From NCBI GenBank assembly GCA_902782895.1, contig CACZPA010000213.1, forward strand, positions 1 through 7,458: a stretch of 7,458 bases of DNA, written 5' to 3'. Both the position numbers and the translations under genes were made by a program. The notes under the pieces are model-generated. The model saw nothing but the letters and a program-made list of their open reading frames with translations, made no database searches and had not been told where the DNA came from. Below are positions 1-5,829 of the stretch, piece after piece; within the stretch, counting starts at the first letter, position 1, and each line of letters begins with the position of its first letter. Origin of the DNA: an uncultured Eubacteriales bacterium. GTDB lineage: Bacteria > Bacillota > Clostridia > Lachnospirales > Bianqueaceae.

Positions 1-42
1 GAGATCTGGGATCTCATCGCGGATTACGAACATGGAGAATAA
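1..42 (+). CDS. C-terminal end of an upstream gene (partial)
   Basis: Frame 1 is open from the window edge and reads EIWDLIADYEHGE before a TAA at 40-42. If real, it is the last 13 codons of a gene lying to the left, and it overlaps the first codons of hflX by 11 bp, as is common in tight operons. hflX has no strong ribosome binding site of its own, which fits translational coupling to this gene. The fragment is too short to identify a family, and the other forward frames are also open here, so the call rests on the overlap pattern alone. Confidence 0.4.
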   Translation, partial: EIWDLIADYEHGE

Positions 43-1321
43 CATCTACGAAACCGCTCCGAAGCCGGAGCGGTTTCTTCTCGCTGCAGCGGAAGACGCG
101 CGCGGCAATGTGACGGCGGAGCAGTCGCTGGATGAGTTGGCGGAGCTGCTTATGACCGCCGGCGGAGAGGAATGCGGCCGGATCATACAGCGGCGGGAGA
201 CACCGGATCCGGGGACATATCTTGGAGAAGGCAAACTCGAAGAGCTGAAGAACGCGCTGGCGCTGACAGGAGCGGACGGTGTCATCACTGATGATGAACT
301 GTCCCCGGCGCAGCTGCGGAATATGGCCGATATTCTGAAGACCAAGGTCCTGGACAGGACACTTCTGATCCTCGAGATCTTTTCGCAGAGGGCGACGACA
401 AGAGAAGGCCAGCTGCAGGTAGAGCTCGCGGATCTGTCCTATCGTCTGACGAGGCTTTCCGGCCTCGGCAGATCTCTGTCACAGCAGGGCGGCACGATCG
501 GGCGCATGCATTCCCGCGGTGCCGGTGAAACCAGACTGGAACTCGACCGGCGCGCGATCCGGACTAGGATGGACGCGCTGCGCAGACAGCTCGCGGAGAT
601 CGAGAAGAACCGCGATACCATGCGCAGCCAGCGGGTACGCAACCGCATCCCGCACGCGGCACTTGTCGGGTACACTAATGCCGGCAAATCGACCATTTTC
701 AACCGGATCACCGGAGCGGGCGTGCTGGAAGAGGACAAGCTTTTCGCGACGCTCGATACGACAACGAGGCGCGTGAAGCTGCCGGGCGGACGGGAGATCC
801 TGTTCTCGGATACGGTCGGTTTTATCCGCAAACTGCCGCACATGCTGGTAGAGGCTTTTCACGCGACGCTGGAGGAGGTCCGCTACGCGGATATCCTGGT
901 GATCGTCGTGGACGCGTCTGACGAGAAGGCTTCAGAGGAGCTTGCCGTGACGCGGGAGACGCTGCGCGGGCTTGGCGCGTCGGGCAAACCGGTCCTGCTG
1001 CTGTACAACAAGCAGGATCTGGTGACGGATCCCGACAACGTGATCCTTTTCCCGGGACCGAGGGAGCGGATCCTCAAGATTTCCGCGCTGCGGGAGAGGG
1101 ATCTTGTGACAGTCCAGGAGGAGATCGAGCGGATCCTCAAGGAGCAGGAGATCGAGTACGCGGTCCTGATCCCGTATACGGACGGGCGGATCGGACAGTT
1201 CCTGCGGGAGAACGCGCGGGTTCTGTCGGAAGAATATACCGAAAACGGCACGGTGATGCGGATCTGCTCGGATTCGTCGATAAGGGACCGTGTCAGGAAA
1301 TATCTTTGGAAAGCGGAGTAA
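32..1321 (+). CDS. hflX: HflX ribosome-associated GTPase
   Basis: This 429-aa protein is a full-length HflX-family GTPase, known to bind the large ribosomal subunit and to split or rescue stalled ribosomes, especially under stress. The N-terminal HflX domain covers about residues 13-200. It includes the PDPGTYLGEGKLEEL segment near 58-72, the glycine-rich stretch GRSLSQQGGTIGRMHSRGAGETRLE (in parts, 146-170) and a coiled-coil-like helix at about 172-205. The GTPase domain follows: G1 GYTNAGKST (213-221), G2 region TLDTT (240-244), G3 DTVGF (260-264), G4 NKQD (326-329) and a G5-like SAL (351-353). A short C-terminal domain follows (about 370-429). The ATG at 32 gives the expected family N-terminus, but only a weak GGA lies upstream and the frame is open to the window edge, so an earlier start is possible. 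It is followed after two bases by ywlC, making a two-gene translation-related unit. Confidence 0.96.
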   Translation: MENNIYETAPKPERFLLAAAEDARGNVTAEQSLDELAELLMTAGGEECGRIIQRRETPDPGTYLGEGKLEELKNALALTGADGVITDDELSPAQLRNMADILKTKVLDRTLLILEIFSQRATTREGQLQVELADLSYRLTRLSGLGRSLSQQGGTIGRMHSRGAGETRLELDRRAIRTRMDALRRQLAEIEKNRDTMRSQRVRNRIPHAALVGYTNAGKSTIFNRITGAGVLEEDKLFATLDTTTRRVKLPGGREILFSDTVGFIRKLPHMLVEAFHATLEEVRYADILVIVVDASDEKASEELAVTRETLRGLGASGKPVLLLYNKQDLVTDPDNVILFPGPRERILKISALRERDLVTVQEEIERILKEQEIEYAVLIPYTDGRIGQFLRENARVLSEEYTENGTVMRICSDSSIRDRVRKYLWKAE

Positions 1322-1323
1322 GA

Positions 1324-2358
1324 ATGGAAACCATCGTTTATGATATGCGCGCCCCGGAGCAGGCCGAGCGCGGCTACCGGGAGGCAGCTGAGATTTTCCG
1401 CCGCGGAGGCAATGTAGCTTTTCCGACGGAAACGGTGTATGGCCTCGGCGGGTGGACCGGATCGGAGGACGCGGTGAAGGGGATTTTCACGGCAAAAGGC
1501 CGGCCTTCCGACAATCCGCTGATCGTCCATGTGTGTCCGGGTATGGATCTGTCCCCGATCGCGGTACGGATCCCGGAGGCGGCGCGGGAGCTGATGCGCC
1601 GGTTCTGGCCGGGTCCGCTGACGTTGATCCTGTGGAAAGCGCCGGAAGTGTCCGACGCGGTCAGCGCGGGGCTTCCGACCGTTGCGGTGCGGATGCCGAG
1701 CCATCCTGTCGCGATGCGGATGCTTGAGGTCTGCGGACTGCCGATCGCGGCGCCGAGCGCGAATCTGTCCGGCCGTCCGAGTCCGACAACGGCAGGACAT
1801 GTCTATGCGGATATGAAGGGACGGATTCCGCTGATCCTGGACGGGGGAGCATGCGATATCGGACTCGAATCCACGATCGTGGACATGACCGTGGAGCCGC
1901 CGATGGTCCTGCGTCCGGGCGGACTGCCACTGGAAACCCTGCGGGAGGTTGTGCCGGATCTTCAGATGGATCCGGGGCTCGGTGTCGCGGCAAATGTTAC
2001 ACCCAAGGCTCCGGGTATGAAATACCGTCACTATGCGCCGAAAGCGCCGATGGCGATGGCTTTGGGGACACCTTCCGAGCAGGAGGAAAAGATCCGGCAG
2101 GCCCTTGCCAAAGCGCAGGGCCGGAAACGCGGTGTGCTGACGGCGTCCGAACATGAGAAAGATTATGACGCGGAGGTCGTGCTGGCGATCGGGTCGCTGC
2201 ACGATCCGGACGAGATGGCGGCGCATCTTTTTGACGCGCTGCGGCGCTTTGATGACCTCGGATGCGATGTGATTTTCGCGGAAACGATCCCGCAGACGGG
2301 GATCGGGACGGCTTATATGAACCGCCTGCGCAAGGCCTGCGGCGGGAGCACGATATAA
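1324..2358 (+). CDS. ywlC: Threonylcarbamoyl-AMP synthase (Sua5/YwlC type)
   Basis: This 344-aa protein is the two-domain Sua5/YwlC form of the enzyme that makes threonylcarbamoyl-AMP from L-threonine, bicarbonate and ATP. It is the first step of t6A37 formation on tRNAs reading ANN codons, completed by the TsaB/TsaD/TsaE proteins (not in this window). The YrdC domain spans about 15-200: FPTETVYGLG (33-42), KGRPSDNPL (58-66), FWPGPLT (94-100), VAVRMPSHP (120-128), APSANLSGRPSPT (143-155) and STIVDM (183-188). The conserved linker PGMKYRHYAP (230-239), known to close over the active site in Sua5, leads to the C-terminal Sua5 domain (about 240-340), so this is not the short TsaC form. I chose the ATG at 1324 because GGAG at 1315-1318 lies five bases upstream. 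A TTG at 1306 would add six residues inside hflX. Only two bases separate it from the hflX stop codon, so the genes are probably co-transcribed and translationally coupled. Confidence 0.96.
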   Translation: METIVYDMRAPEQAERGYREAAEIFRRGGNVAFPTETVYGLGGWTGSEDAVKGIFTAKGRPSDNPLIVHVCPGMDLSPIAVRIPEAARELMRRFWPGPLTLILWKAPEVSDAVSAGLPTVAVRMPSHPVAMRMLEVCGLPIAAPSANLSGRPSPTTAGHVYADMKGRIPLILDGGACDIGLESTIVDMTVEPPMVLRPGGLPLETLREVVPDLQMDPGLGVAANVTPKAPGMKYRHYAPKAPMAMALGTPSEQEEKIRQALAKAQGRKRGVLTASEHEKDYDAEVVLAIGSLHDPDEMAAHLFDALRRFDDLGCDVIFAETIPQTGIGTAYMNRLRKACGGSTI

Positions 2359-2359
2359 A

Positions 2360-2426
2360 CGGCCGGTTGTGGCGGGGACAGATATGGCCCGCTGCGAGAT
2401 GCAACAAAAAAAGGCCACAGCGGCCG
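2360..2426 (+). repeat. Long inverted repeat between ywlC and the next gene
   Basis: Outer arms CGGCCG (2360-2365) and CGGCCG (2421-2426) continue inwards as TGTGGC (2368-2373) against GCCACA (2414-2419), with one or two unpaired bases. The loop contains a smaller GCGGG/CCCGC inverted repeat (2372-2376 with 2388-2392), which would compete slightly with the large stem. No T-run follows on the plus strand, so it is not an intrinsic terminator for ywlC. It ends five bases before the ribosome binding site of the downstream gene, so an effect on RNA stability or translation is possible but unproven. Confidence 0.5.
2406..2425 (-). terminator. Weak candidate terminator for leftward transcription
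   Basis: Read on the minus strand, GGCC GCTGT GGCC is followed directly by seven T (plus-strand A-run 2406-2412). The stem is only four GC pairs, so it is short for an intrinsic terminator. No other candidate exists below the end of the helicase-loader gene at 2984. If it works, the dnaD-dnaI transcript would run antisense through the whole 192-aa gene before stopping here. Confidence is low because of the short stem. Confidence 0.25.
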
Positions 2427-2442
2427 CGATGGAGGAAGGAAT

Positions 2443-3021
2443 ATGACTGATCAGGTATATACGATCCGCAACGGACAGGATATGGACGCGGCTTTTGCGC
2501 GGCTGTCCGCGTACGATTGGAACGAGGCGATCCTGTGCTTCCATGAGGATCTGCTGAACGGCTATCTGCGCGAGCAGGTGCTGCCGCGGCTCGCGAAGCT
2601 GCAGGCGGACAGCCTGACGACGGATTTTGAAGAGCCGGACAGGCTCGATATCCGTGCGCATTCAACGCTCGCGGGCGGCATGCAGCTGACCTACCGCATG
2701 CAGATCGAGAGCTTTGTCTTCCGTCCGGGCATGCACGCGTTGGTCTTCACTTATAAAGAAGAAGCGGACATGGGAGTGCTGGGCTTTTTCGGCGGACTGG
2801 CCAAGAAAGCGTCGGGACAGACCTATCTGCAGATGGCGGTGAAGGAGAACGAGGTCGTGCAGGTCACGTCCGACCGGATCGCCGTCGATCTGGAGCAGAT
2901 TCCGGAAATAAAAAGTGCCCTGCAGTGGGAGTACCGCGGCAAGACACTGGGGAGAGACATGCGGATGGAGAATATCGGCTGCGTCAACGATTGCTGCTGT
3001 TTCCGGCTATTGCTTTCGTAA
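2443..3021 (+). CDS. Unrecognised 192-aa protein
   Basis: I do not recognise a family. The start is well supported: GGAGG at 2431-2435 lies seven bases before the ATG. The protein looks cytosolic, with no signal peptide and no clear membrane helix. Residues about 1-60 look mostly helical and acidic. About 65-125 reads like beta structure with the segment LGFFGGLAKKASGQTYLQM (112-130), a glycine-containing amphipathic stretch. About 140-160 is a polar helix-like segment ending in PEIKSALQWEYRG. The last residues are odd: CVNDCCCFRLLLS contains four of the protein's few cysteines and is read from DNA that codes, on the opposite strand, for the end of the helicase loader. The gene follows ywlC by 84 bp on the same strand and may belong to the same transcript. 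Good codon structure and ribosome binding site make it a probable real gene, but its function is unknown. Confidence 0.75.
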   Translation: MTDQVYTIRNGQDMDAAFARLSAYDWNEAILCFHEDLLNGYLREQVLPRLAKLQADSLTTDFEEPDRLDIRAHSTLAGGMQLTYRMQIESFVFRPGMHALVFTYKEEADMGVLGFFGGLAKKASGQTYLQMAVKENEVVQVTSDRIAVDLEQIPEIKSALQWEYRGKTLGRDMRMENIGCVNDCCCFRLLLS

Positions 3022-4000
3022 CGCGCAGATCGAGGCCGAAGAAACGCACGATCGTATATCCGCCGAGAATGCGGGAGACGAAGCGCTCATCGTAGAGCTC
3101 TTTCAGCTCGGGGATCCACCAGTTCGTCGAGAGGACGGTGGACTGCTCATTCTGCAGCCGCTGGTTGATCAGGTGGAAGAGGGAAGTATAGGACAGACTC
3201 GTGCGGAATTCCGCACCGAGATCGTCGATAATAAGCAGGTCGCAGGCCTCGATCGCCTCGGCCGACAGCGCGGAAGGCGCTTTGCGCGCTCGTTCGCCGA
3301 AATGCTCCTGATCGAAGAAGGCGCACAGATCGTAGCTGCCGACGTAGAGCACGGTTTTGCCGAGCGAGAGCAGCTCGTTGGCCATAACGCTGCTTAAGAA
3401 GCTCTTACCCGTCCCTGCCGTGCCGGTAAAAAGCAGATTGCGGCATCCGCCCGCGCTGATCTGCGCTACCGCGTCCTCCACGACCTTGAGGTTGTTCAGG
3501 ATATTCTGGCGGGGCGTCAGAGCTTCATTCTGATAAGGTTCGTCTGAAAAGATCGCCGGGTCGAAAGCCTGGCGGTTTTCTTTTTTTAAATTATTCGGGA
3601 GGCCGGAATGATCGTAGGCTGCCTGGACGATGCGCTGCTTGAGACAGGAGCATTTCTCGTAATCGACGTAGCCGGTGTCTTTGCAGATCGGACAGGTATA
3701 GTGAATCTCCATCGCGTCCGGGGCGAATCCGTTGCTCCTGAGGAGCGCCTGCTTGCGGGCGGTCAGGTGTTCATAGCGGGAACGCAGCTCGGAAAGCGAC
3801 TTCGCGGCGTCATGTCCGCTCTGCAGATAGCCCTTGATCGCGTTCAGTCCAAAAGAACGGATCTCTTCGTCGATCGCCGCGACCTCCGGGATCTGCCGGT
3901 AAATCTCGGCGACGCGCAGATCGCGCTCGGTCTCATGCTGCTGTCTTCTGGCGGCGTATCCGGAGAGAATTTCCTGCATCGTGGTCTCTGTAAGTGCCAT
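2984..4000 (-). CDS. dnaI: Helicase loader ATPase, DnaI/DnaC type
   Basis: This 338-aa AAA+ ATPase is of the kind that loads the replicative helicase onto DNA at initiation and restart. Residues 1-90 form a helical, charged N-terminal region. A putative zinc site follows, C103-P-I-C106 with C117-S-C119, as in Bacillota DnaI-like loaders where this region contacts the helicase. The ATPase core has Walker A GTAGTGKS (193-200), Walker B LLIIDD (255-260), a sensor-1-like STNW (291-294) and a likely arginine-finger segment ERFVSRI (305-311). The start at 4000 (MALTET) has AGAGG upstream at suitable spacing. The frame is open to an ATG at 4141, but that 47-residue extension overlaps the end of dnaD and looks non-coding. 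It lies 88 bp below dnaD with no terminator between, so one operon is likely. Its last 38 bp overlap the convergent 192-aa gene. DnaI versus DnaC naming is a matter of lineage convention. Confidence 0.93.
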   Translation of the reverse strand: MALTETTMQEILSGYAARRQQHETERDLRVAEIYRQIPEVAAIDEEIRSFGLNAIKGYLQSGHDAAKSLSELRSRYEHLTARKQALLRSNGFAPDAMEIHYTCPICKDTGYVDYEKCSCLKQRIVQAAYDHSGLPNNLKKENRQAFDPAIFSDEPYQNEALTPRQNILNNLKVVEDAVAQISAGGCRNLLFTGTAGTGKSFLSSVMANELLSLGKTVLYVGSYDLCAFFDQEHFGERARKAPSALSAEAIEACDLLIIDDLGAEFRTSLSYTSLFHLINQRLQNEQSTVLSTNWWIPELKELYDERFVSRILGGYTIVRFFGLDLRVTKAIAGNSSNR

Positions 4001-4028
4001 AGGAATACCTCTGAAAGTAATCGTCTGA

Positions 4029-4037
4029 TGTGAACAA
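4029..4037 (-). promoter_or_regulatory. Single weak DnaA-box-like 9-mer between dnaD and dnaI
   Basis: The minus strand reads TTGTTCACA, one mismatch (third base) from the general TTWTNCACA DnaA box. It lies in the 88-bp gap between dnaD and dnaI. Alone it could easily be chance; it is recorded because of the stronger cluster upstream of dnaD. The same gap carries three copies of CTGAAAG on the plus strand (4011, 4038 and 4052), with no known meaning. Confidence 0.2.
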
Positions 4038-4088
4038 CTGAAAGGAAAAGTCTGAAAGAAACCGTGTAAAAGGAATCGCGGCGGGACG

Positions 4089-5402
4089 TTATTTCTTGGG
4101 ATAGCCGGAATTGACGGCCAGCTCGCGTCCCAGCGCATCATAATCGACAGTACTGTTCTGATCGTGATAATAGGTCATGTTCTTACGTGTCCGCGAGGGA
4201 CGGGAAGCGGCGGCCTTACGGACCGCGGCCTGGCTCTCGGCCGCCTTGGCGTGCAGCTGATCGTCCGCGAGGATCTGCGCGCGGGTCTTGATTCCCTTGT
4301 TATGCCAGTTCTTCAGGATACCTTCGGTATACTTGAGAATGTTTTTCTCGGCAGCATTGCCCTTGGCTCGGCGGCATGCCTCCAGGATCATTTCCTGGGA
4401 AAGATGGTACTTTTCCTCCCATTCGCTGAAAACCCTGGCGTCCTGATCCGTCGGATAACGGGAGATTCCCATTTCGCGCAGATAGGGACGGTATATGTCG
4501 AAGCGACGGACCTGGAACTCTGCCTTGTCGACGGTATCGATCTTATTCTCCGACCAGTCGCGGGCGACGGCCTCGAGATAGTTGATGCTGCGCTGGCCGT
4601 TGCCGGTACAGTACTGGATCAGATATTCGACGACATCGATCGGAAGCTTGTAATAATCGTAGAAGCTGTACAACGCAGAAGCGACCGGGTTGGAGAGCGG
4701 CCGCGCGAGGCATTTCTCCGCGAGGGCGAAAAGATGCTGGACGGCAGGATCCTTGCGGTACTGGGCGAGCTCGACCGGCAGATAGACCGGCGGCTGGTCG
4801 ATATGGATGACCTTGGCGGTGACAGTATTTGTCGGTTCGGTGTTTGCGGTTTCAGCGCTAATGGTTTCGCTGTGCAGGGATTCGCTAAGCAGAGCTTCGT
4901 CGGAGTAAACCAGGGCGGTGCTGCTGTCGGGATCCAAGTCGGAATCGGCAGTGAGGTTCTGCACAGGGACAGAATCTGTTGTGGGTATGGCGTTTGCGGC
5001 AGGGACAGAATTCGTCATGGAAACAGGGCCCGCTGCGGAAGCGGACGGGCGAACAGCCGTGGTGGCGCGGCGGGACGGATCCTGCTCGGGATCACGGGGA
5101 GAGGGTACAGGAAGAGACAGTTCCGGGAAAACCAGAACTTCCGTATCTCCACTGTGGTCTACGGCAAGAGCGCCTTTTTCCTCCCAGTAATGGATGGCCT
5201 CGAGAATATCGGACTCCGTCATATACAGCACGCGGGCAGCGTCCTTGGAGGACTGGCCGATGCTGCCATGGCGGGATAGATACAGAAAATACAGATAAAC
5301 CTTAACATAGGTGCCGCTTGCGCAAAGCATCCATTCGGAAAGGAACCGGTCGGGGACCGGTGTGGACGAAGCTGAGGGGTTGTGCAGACCAAGATAAGAC
5401 AT
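4089..5402 (-). CDS. dnaD: DnaD-domain replication initiation protein
   Basis: This 437-aa protein belongs to the DnaD/DnaB primosome family of Bacillota, which remodels DNA after DnaA and helps deliver the helicase with its loader. The N-terminal DDBH1 winged-helix-like domain covers about residues 17-105. A linker of about 100 residues (roughly 105-205), rich in S, T, P, A and D, follows and is likely disordered. Two DDBH2-type domains then appear: about 215-295 with the signature YLEAVARDW (275-283), and about 310-375 with YTEGILKNW (358-366). The C-terminal tail has DYDALGREL (420-428), a common ending in this family. The start at 5402 (MSYLGL) is chosen because AAAGGAG (5411-5417) lies eight bases upstream. 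The frame stays open for another 61 codons to an ATG at 5585, but that stretch is made of palindromic repeats. It precedes the helicase-loader gene by 88 bp, so the two probably act together. Whether it equates to B. subtilis DnaD or DnaB cannot be settled here. Confidence 0.92.
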   Translation of the reverse strand: MSYLGLHNPSASSTPVPDRFLSEWMLCASGTYVKVYLYFLYLSRHGSIGQSSKDAARVLYMTESDILEAIHYWEEKGALAVDHSGDTEVLVFPELSLPVPSPRDPEQDPSRRATTAVRPSASAAGPVSMTNSVPAANAIPTTDSVPVQNLTADSDLDPDSSTALVYSDEALLSESLHSETISAETANTEPTNTVTAKVIHIDQPPVYLPVELAQYRKDPAVQHLFALAEKCLARPLSNPVASALYSFYDYYKLPIDVVEYLIQYCTGNGQRSINYLEAVARDWSENKIDTVDKAEFQVRRFDIYRPYLREMGISRYPTDQDARVFSEWEEKYHLSQEMILEACRRAKGNAAEKNILKYTEGILKNWHNKGIKTRAQILADDQLHAKAAESQAAVRKAAASRPSRTRKNMTYYHDQNSTVDYDALGRELAVNSGYPKK

Positions 5403-5426
5403 AGATAGCGCTCCTTTATATGGATA

Positions 5427-5440
5427 CGGCCGGAAGGCCG
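5427..5440 (-). other. Small hairpin just above the dnaD ribosome binding site
   Basis: A perfect 5-bp stem CGGCC/GGCCG with a four-base loop lies about ten bases upstream of the AAAGGAG of dnaD. In the RNA (minus strand) the loop is UUCC. It is the last of a series of hairpins in the predicted dnaD leader and could insulate or present the ribosome binding site. No regulatory role is shown. Confidence 0.4.
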
Positions 5441-5462
5441 GGTGGGTCGAGGGGGTGGGTGC

Positions 5463-5503
5463 TACCACGGATCGCTGCGGTTCTGCGAACCTCCGCGATC
5501 CTC
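5463..5503. repeat. Palindromic direct repeat, copy 1
   Basis: This 41-bp unit recurs at 5538-5578 with a single mismatch (C against T at unit position 31). Its core, 5469-5501, is an imperfect palindrome: arms 5469-5483 (GGATCGCTGCGGTTC) and 5487-5501 (GAACCTCCGCGATCC) pair at 13 of 15 positions around a TGC loop. The structure recalls REP/BIME-like interspersed palindromes, but only two copies are visible, so family status is an inference. Confidence 0.85.
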
Positions 5504-5537
5504 TAACATAGGTGTTCAATGTCCGAGGTGAAAGTGA

Positions 5538-5578
5538 TACCACGGATCGCTGCGGTTCTGCGAACCTTCGCGATCCTC
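5538..5578. repeat. Palindromic direct repeat, copy 2
   Basis: This is the second copy of the 41-bp unit, exactly 75 bp from the first. Its palindromic core is 5544-5576 with arms 5544-5558 and 5562-5576 around TGC, pairing at 12 of 15 positions. The first thirty bases match copy 1 perfectly; the only change within the unit lies in the right arm. Because the offset is a multiple of three, both copies read in the same frame and encode the peptide GSRRFAEPQRSVV twice on the minus strand, in frame with dnaD. Confidence 0.85.
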
Positions 5579-5597
5579 CGAACATTCGCGTTCCGCT

Positions 5598-5616
5598 GGA
5601 TTTCCTGCGGAAATCC
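5598..5616. repeat. Perfect 8-bp palindrome with TGC loop
   Basis: GGATTTCC, TGC, GGAAATCC forms a perfect 8-bp stem with a three-base loop. It uses the same TGC loop as the two 33-nt palindromes next to it and starts 22 bases after copy 2, so it may be a diverged or shortened relative, or a separate leader hairpin. A GC-rich 5-bp inverted repeat, CCCGC/GCGGG (5621-5625 with 5636-5640), follows at once. No T-run follows on either strand, so neither is an intrinsic terminator. Confidence 0.6.
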
Positions 5617-5652
5617 GCTCCCCGCTCATGTTCGGGCGGGATCCAAATTCAT

Positions 5653-5721
5653 CGCCCGTTGCATGCAAGCCCTTTCCGATTCATGCAAGCATGATCGGAT
5701 GCGTGCTTGTATGCACGGGCG
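5653..5721. repeat. 69-nt nested hairpin in the dnaD leader
   Basis: The outer arms 5653-5670 and 5705-5721 (beginning CGCCCG and ending CGGGCG) pair almost completely, with one bulged T and one mismatch or G-T pair. After an internal loop (5671-5674 against 5700-5704) the inner stem TCCGAT/ATCGGA (5675-5680 with 5694-5699) continues through CATG/CATG to a CAAG loop, with one bulged base. Altogether about 27 pairs form one rod-like structure. It starts about 20 bases downstream of the predicted dnaD transcription start. No T-run follows on the minus strand, so simple termination is unlikely. Confidence 0.75.
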
Positions 5722-5741
5722 CTTCTTTGTCTCCCTGTGGT

Positions 5742-5757
5742 ATCACAGTATACCCCA
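5742..5757. promoter_or_regulatory. Inverted repeat over the dnaD -10 (possible operator)
   Basis: On the minus strand, GGTAT ACTGTG ATACC is a 5-bp inverted repeat that includes part of the predicted -10 and the start site. A repressor or DNA distortion could act here. The arms are short, so this may be chance. Confidence 0.3.
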
Positions 5758-5775
5758 TTTTTCTTCATTTGTGAA
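5747..5775 (-). promoter_or_regulatory. Predicted sigma-A promoter of the dnaD-dnaI operon
   Basis: The minus strand reads TTCACA (plus 5770-5775), a 17-bp spacer, then TATACT (plus 5747-5752). Each hexamer has one mismatch from TTGACA/TATAAT and the spacing is ideal. It lies between the murC terminator and dnaD, so it can drive dnaD and dnaI independently of murC. Transcription would start near 5740, giving a leader of about 340 nt. DnaA-like boxes begin eight bases above the -35. An 8-bp inverted repeat (5760-5767 with 5772-5779) overlaps the -35. Confidence 0.65.
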
Positions 5776-5782
5776 GAAAGTC

Positions 5783-5829
5783 TTGTCCACCGGGTGGGGT
5801 GGGGGATTTGTCCACAGGGGTGTGTATAA
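5783..5829. promoter_or_regulatory. DnaA-box group just upstream of the dnaD promoter
   Basis: Three 9-mers related to the DnaA box TTATNCACA lie here: TTGTCCACC at 5783-5791 (plus, two mismatches), TTGTCCACA at 5808-5816 (plus, one mismatch) and TTATACACA at 5821-5829 (minus, a full match). They sit immediately above the -35 of the dnaD promoter, a position suited to activation or repression by DnaA. DnaA control of replication genes is well known in Bacillota; its action here is inferred. Confidence 0.6.

Noticed and set aside
883..2661. Long minus-strand open frame opposite hflX and ywlC
   Set aside because: It is a shadow of two well-identified plus-strand genes in GC-rich DNA; the translation is rich in R, H and S and low in complexity, with no family motif.
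4001..4141. Longer N-terminus for the helicase loader from the ATG at 4141
   Set aside because: The extra 47 residues overlap the end of dnaD and do not look like the family; the start at 4000 has a good ribosome binding site.
4164..5279. 371-codon plus-strand open frame opposite dnaD
   Set aside because: The opposite strand encodes a clear DnaD-family protein with domain signatures; this frame is its mirror and shows no motif or ribosome binding site.
5463..5578. Possible CRISPR array
   Set aside because: Only two repeat units exist, they are extended palindromes longer than usual CRISPR repeats, and no cas gene is present.
5760..5779. Terminator hairpin upstream of dnaD
   Set aside because: The 8-bp stem lacks a T-run on the minus strand and overlaps the -35 of the predicted dnaD promoter; murC already has a strong terminator.
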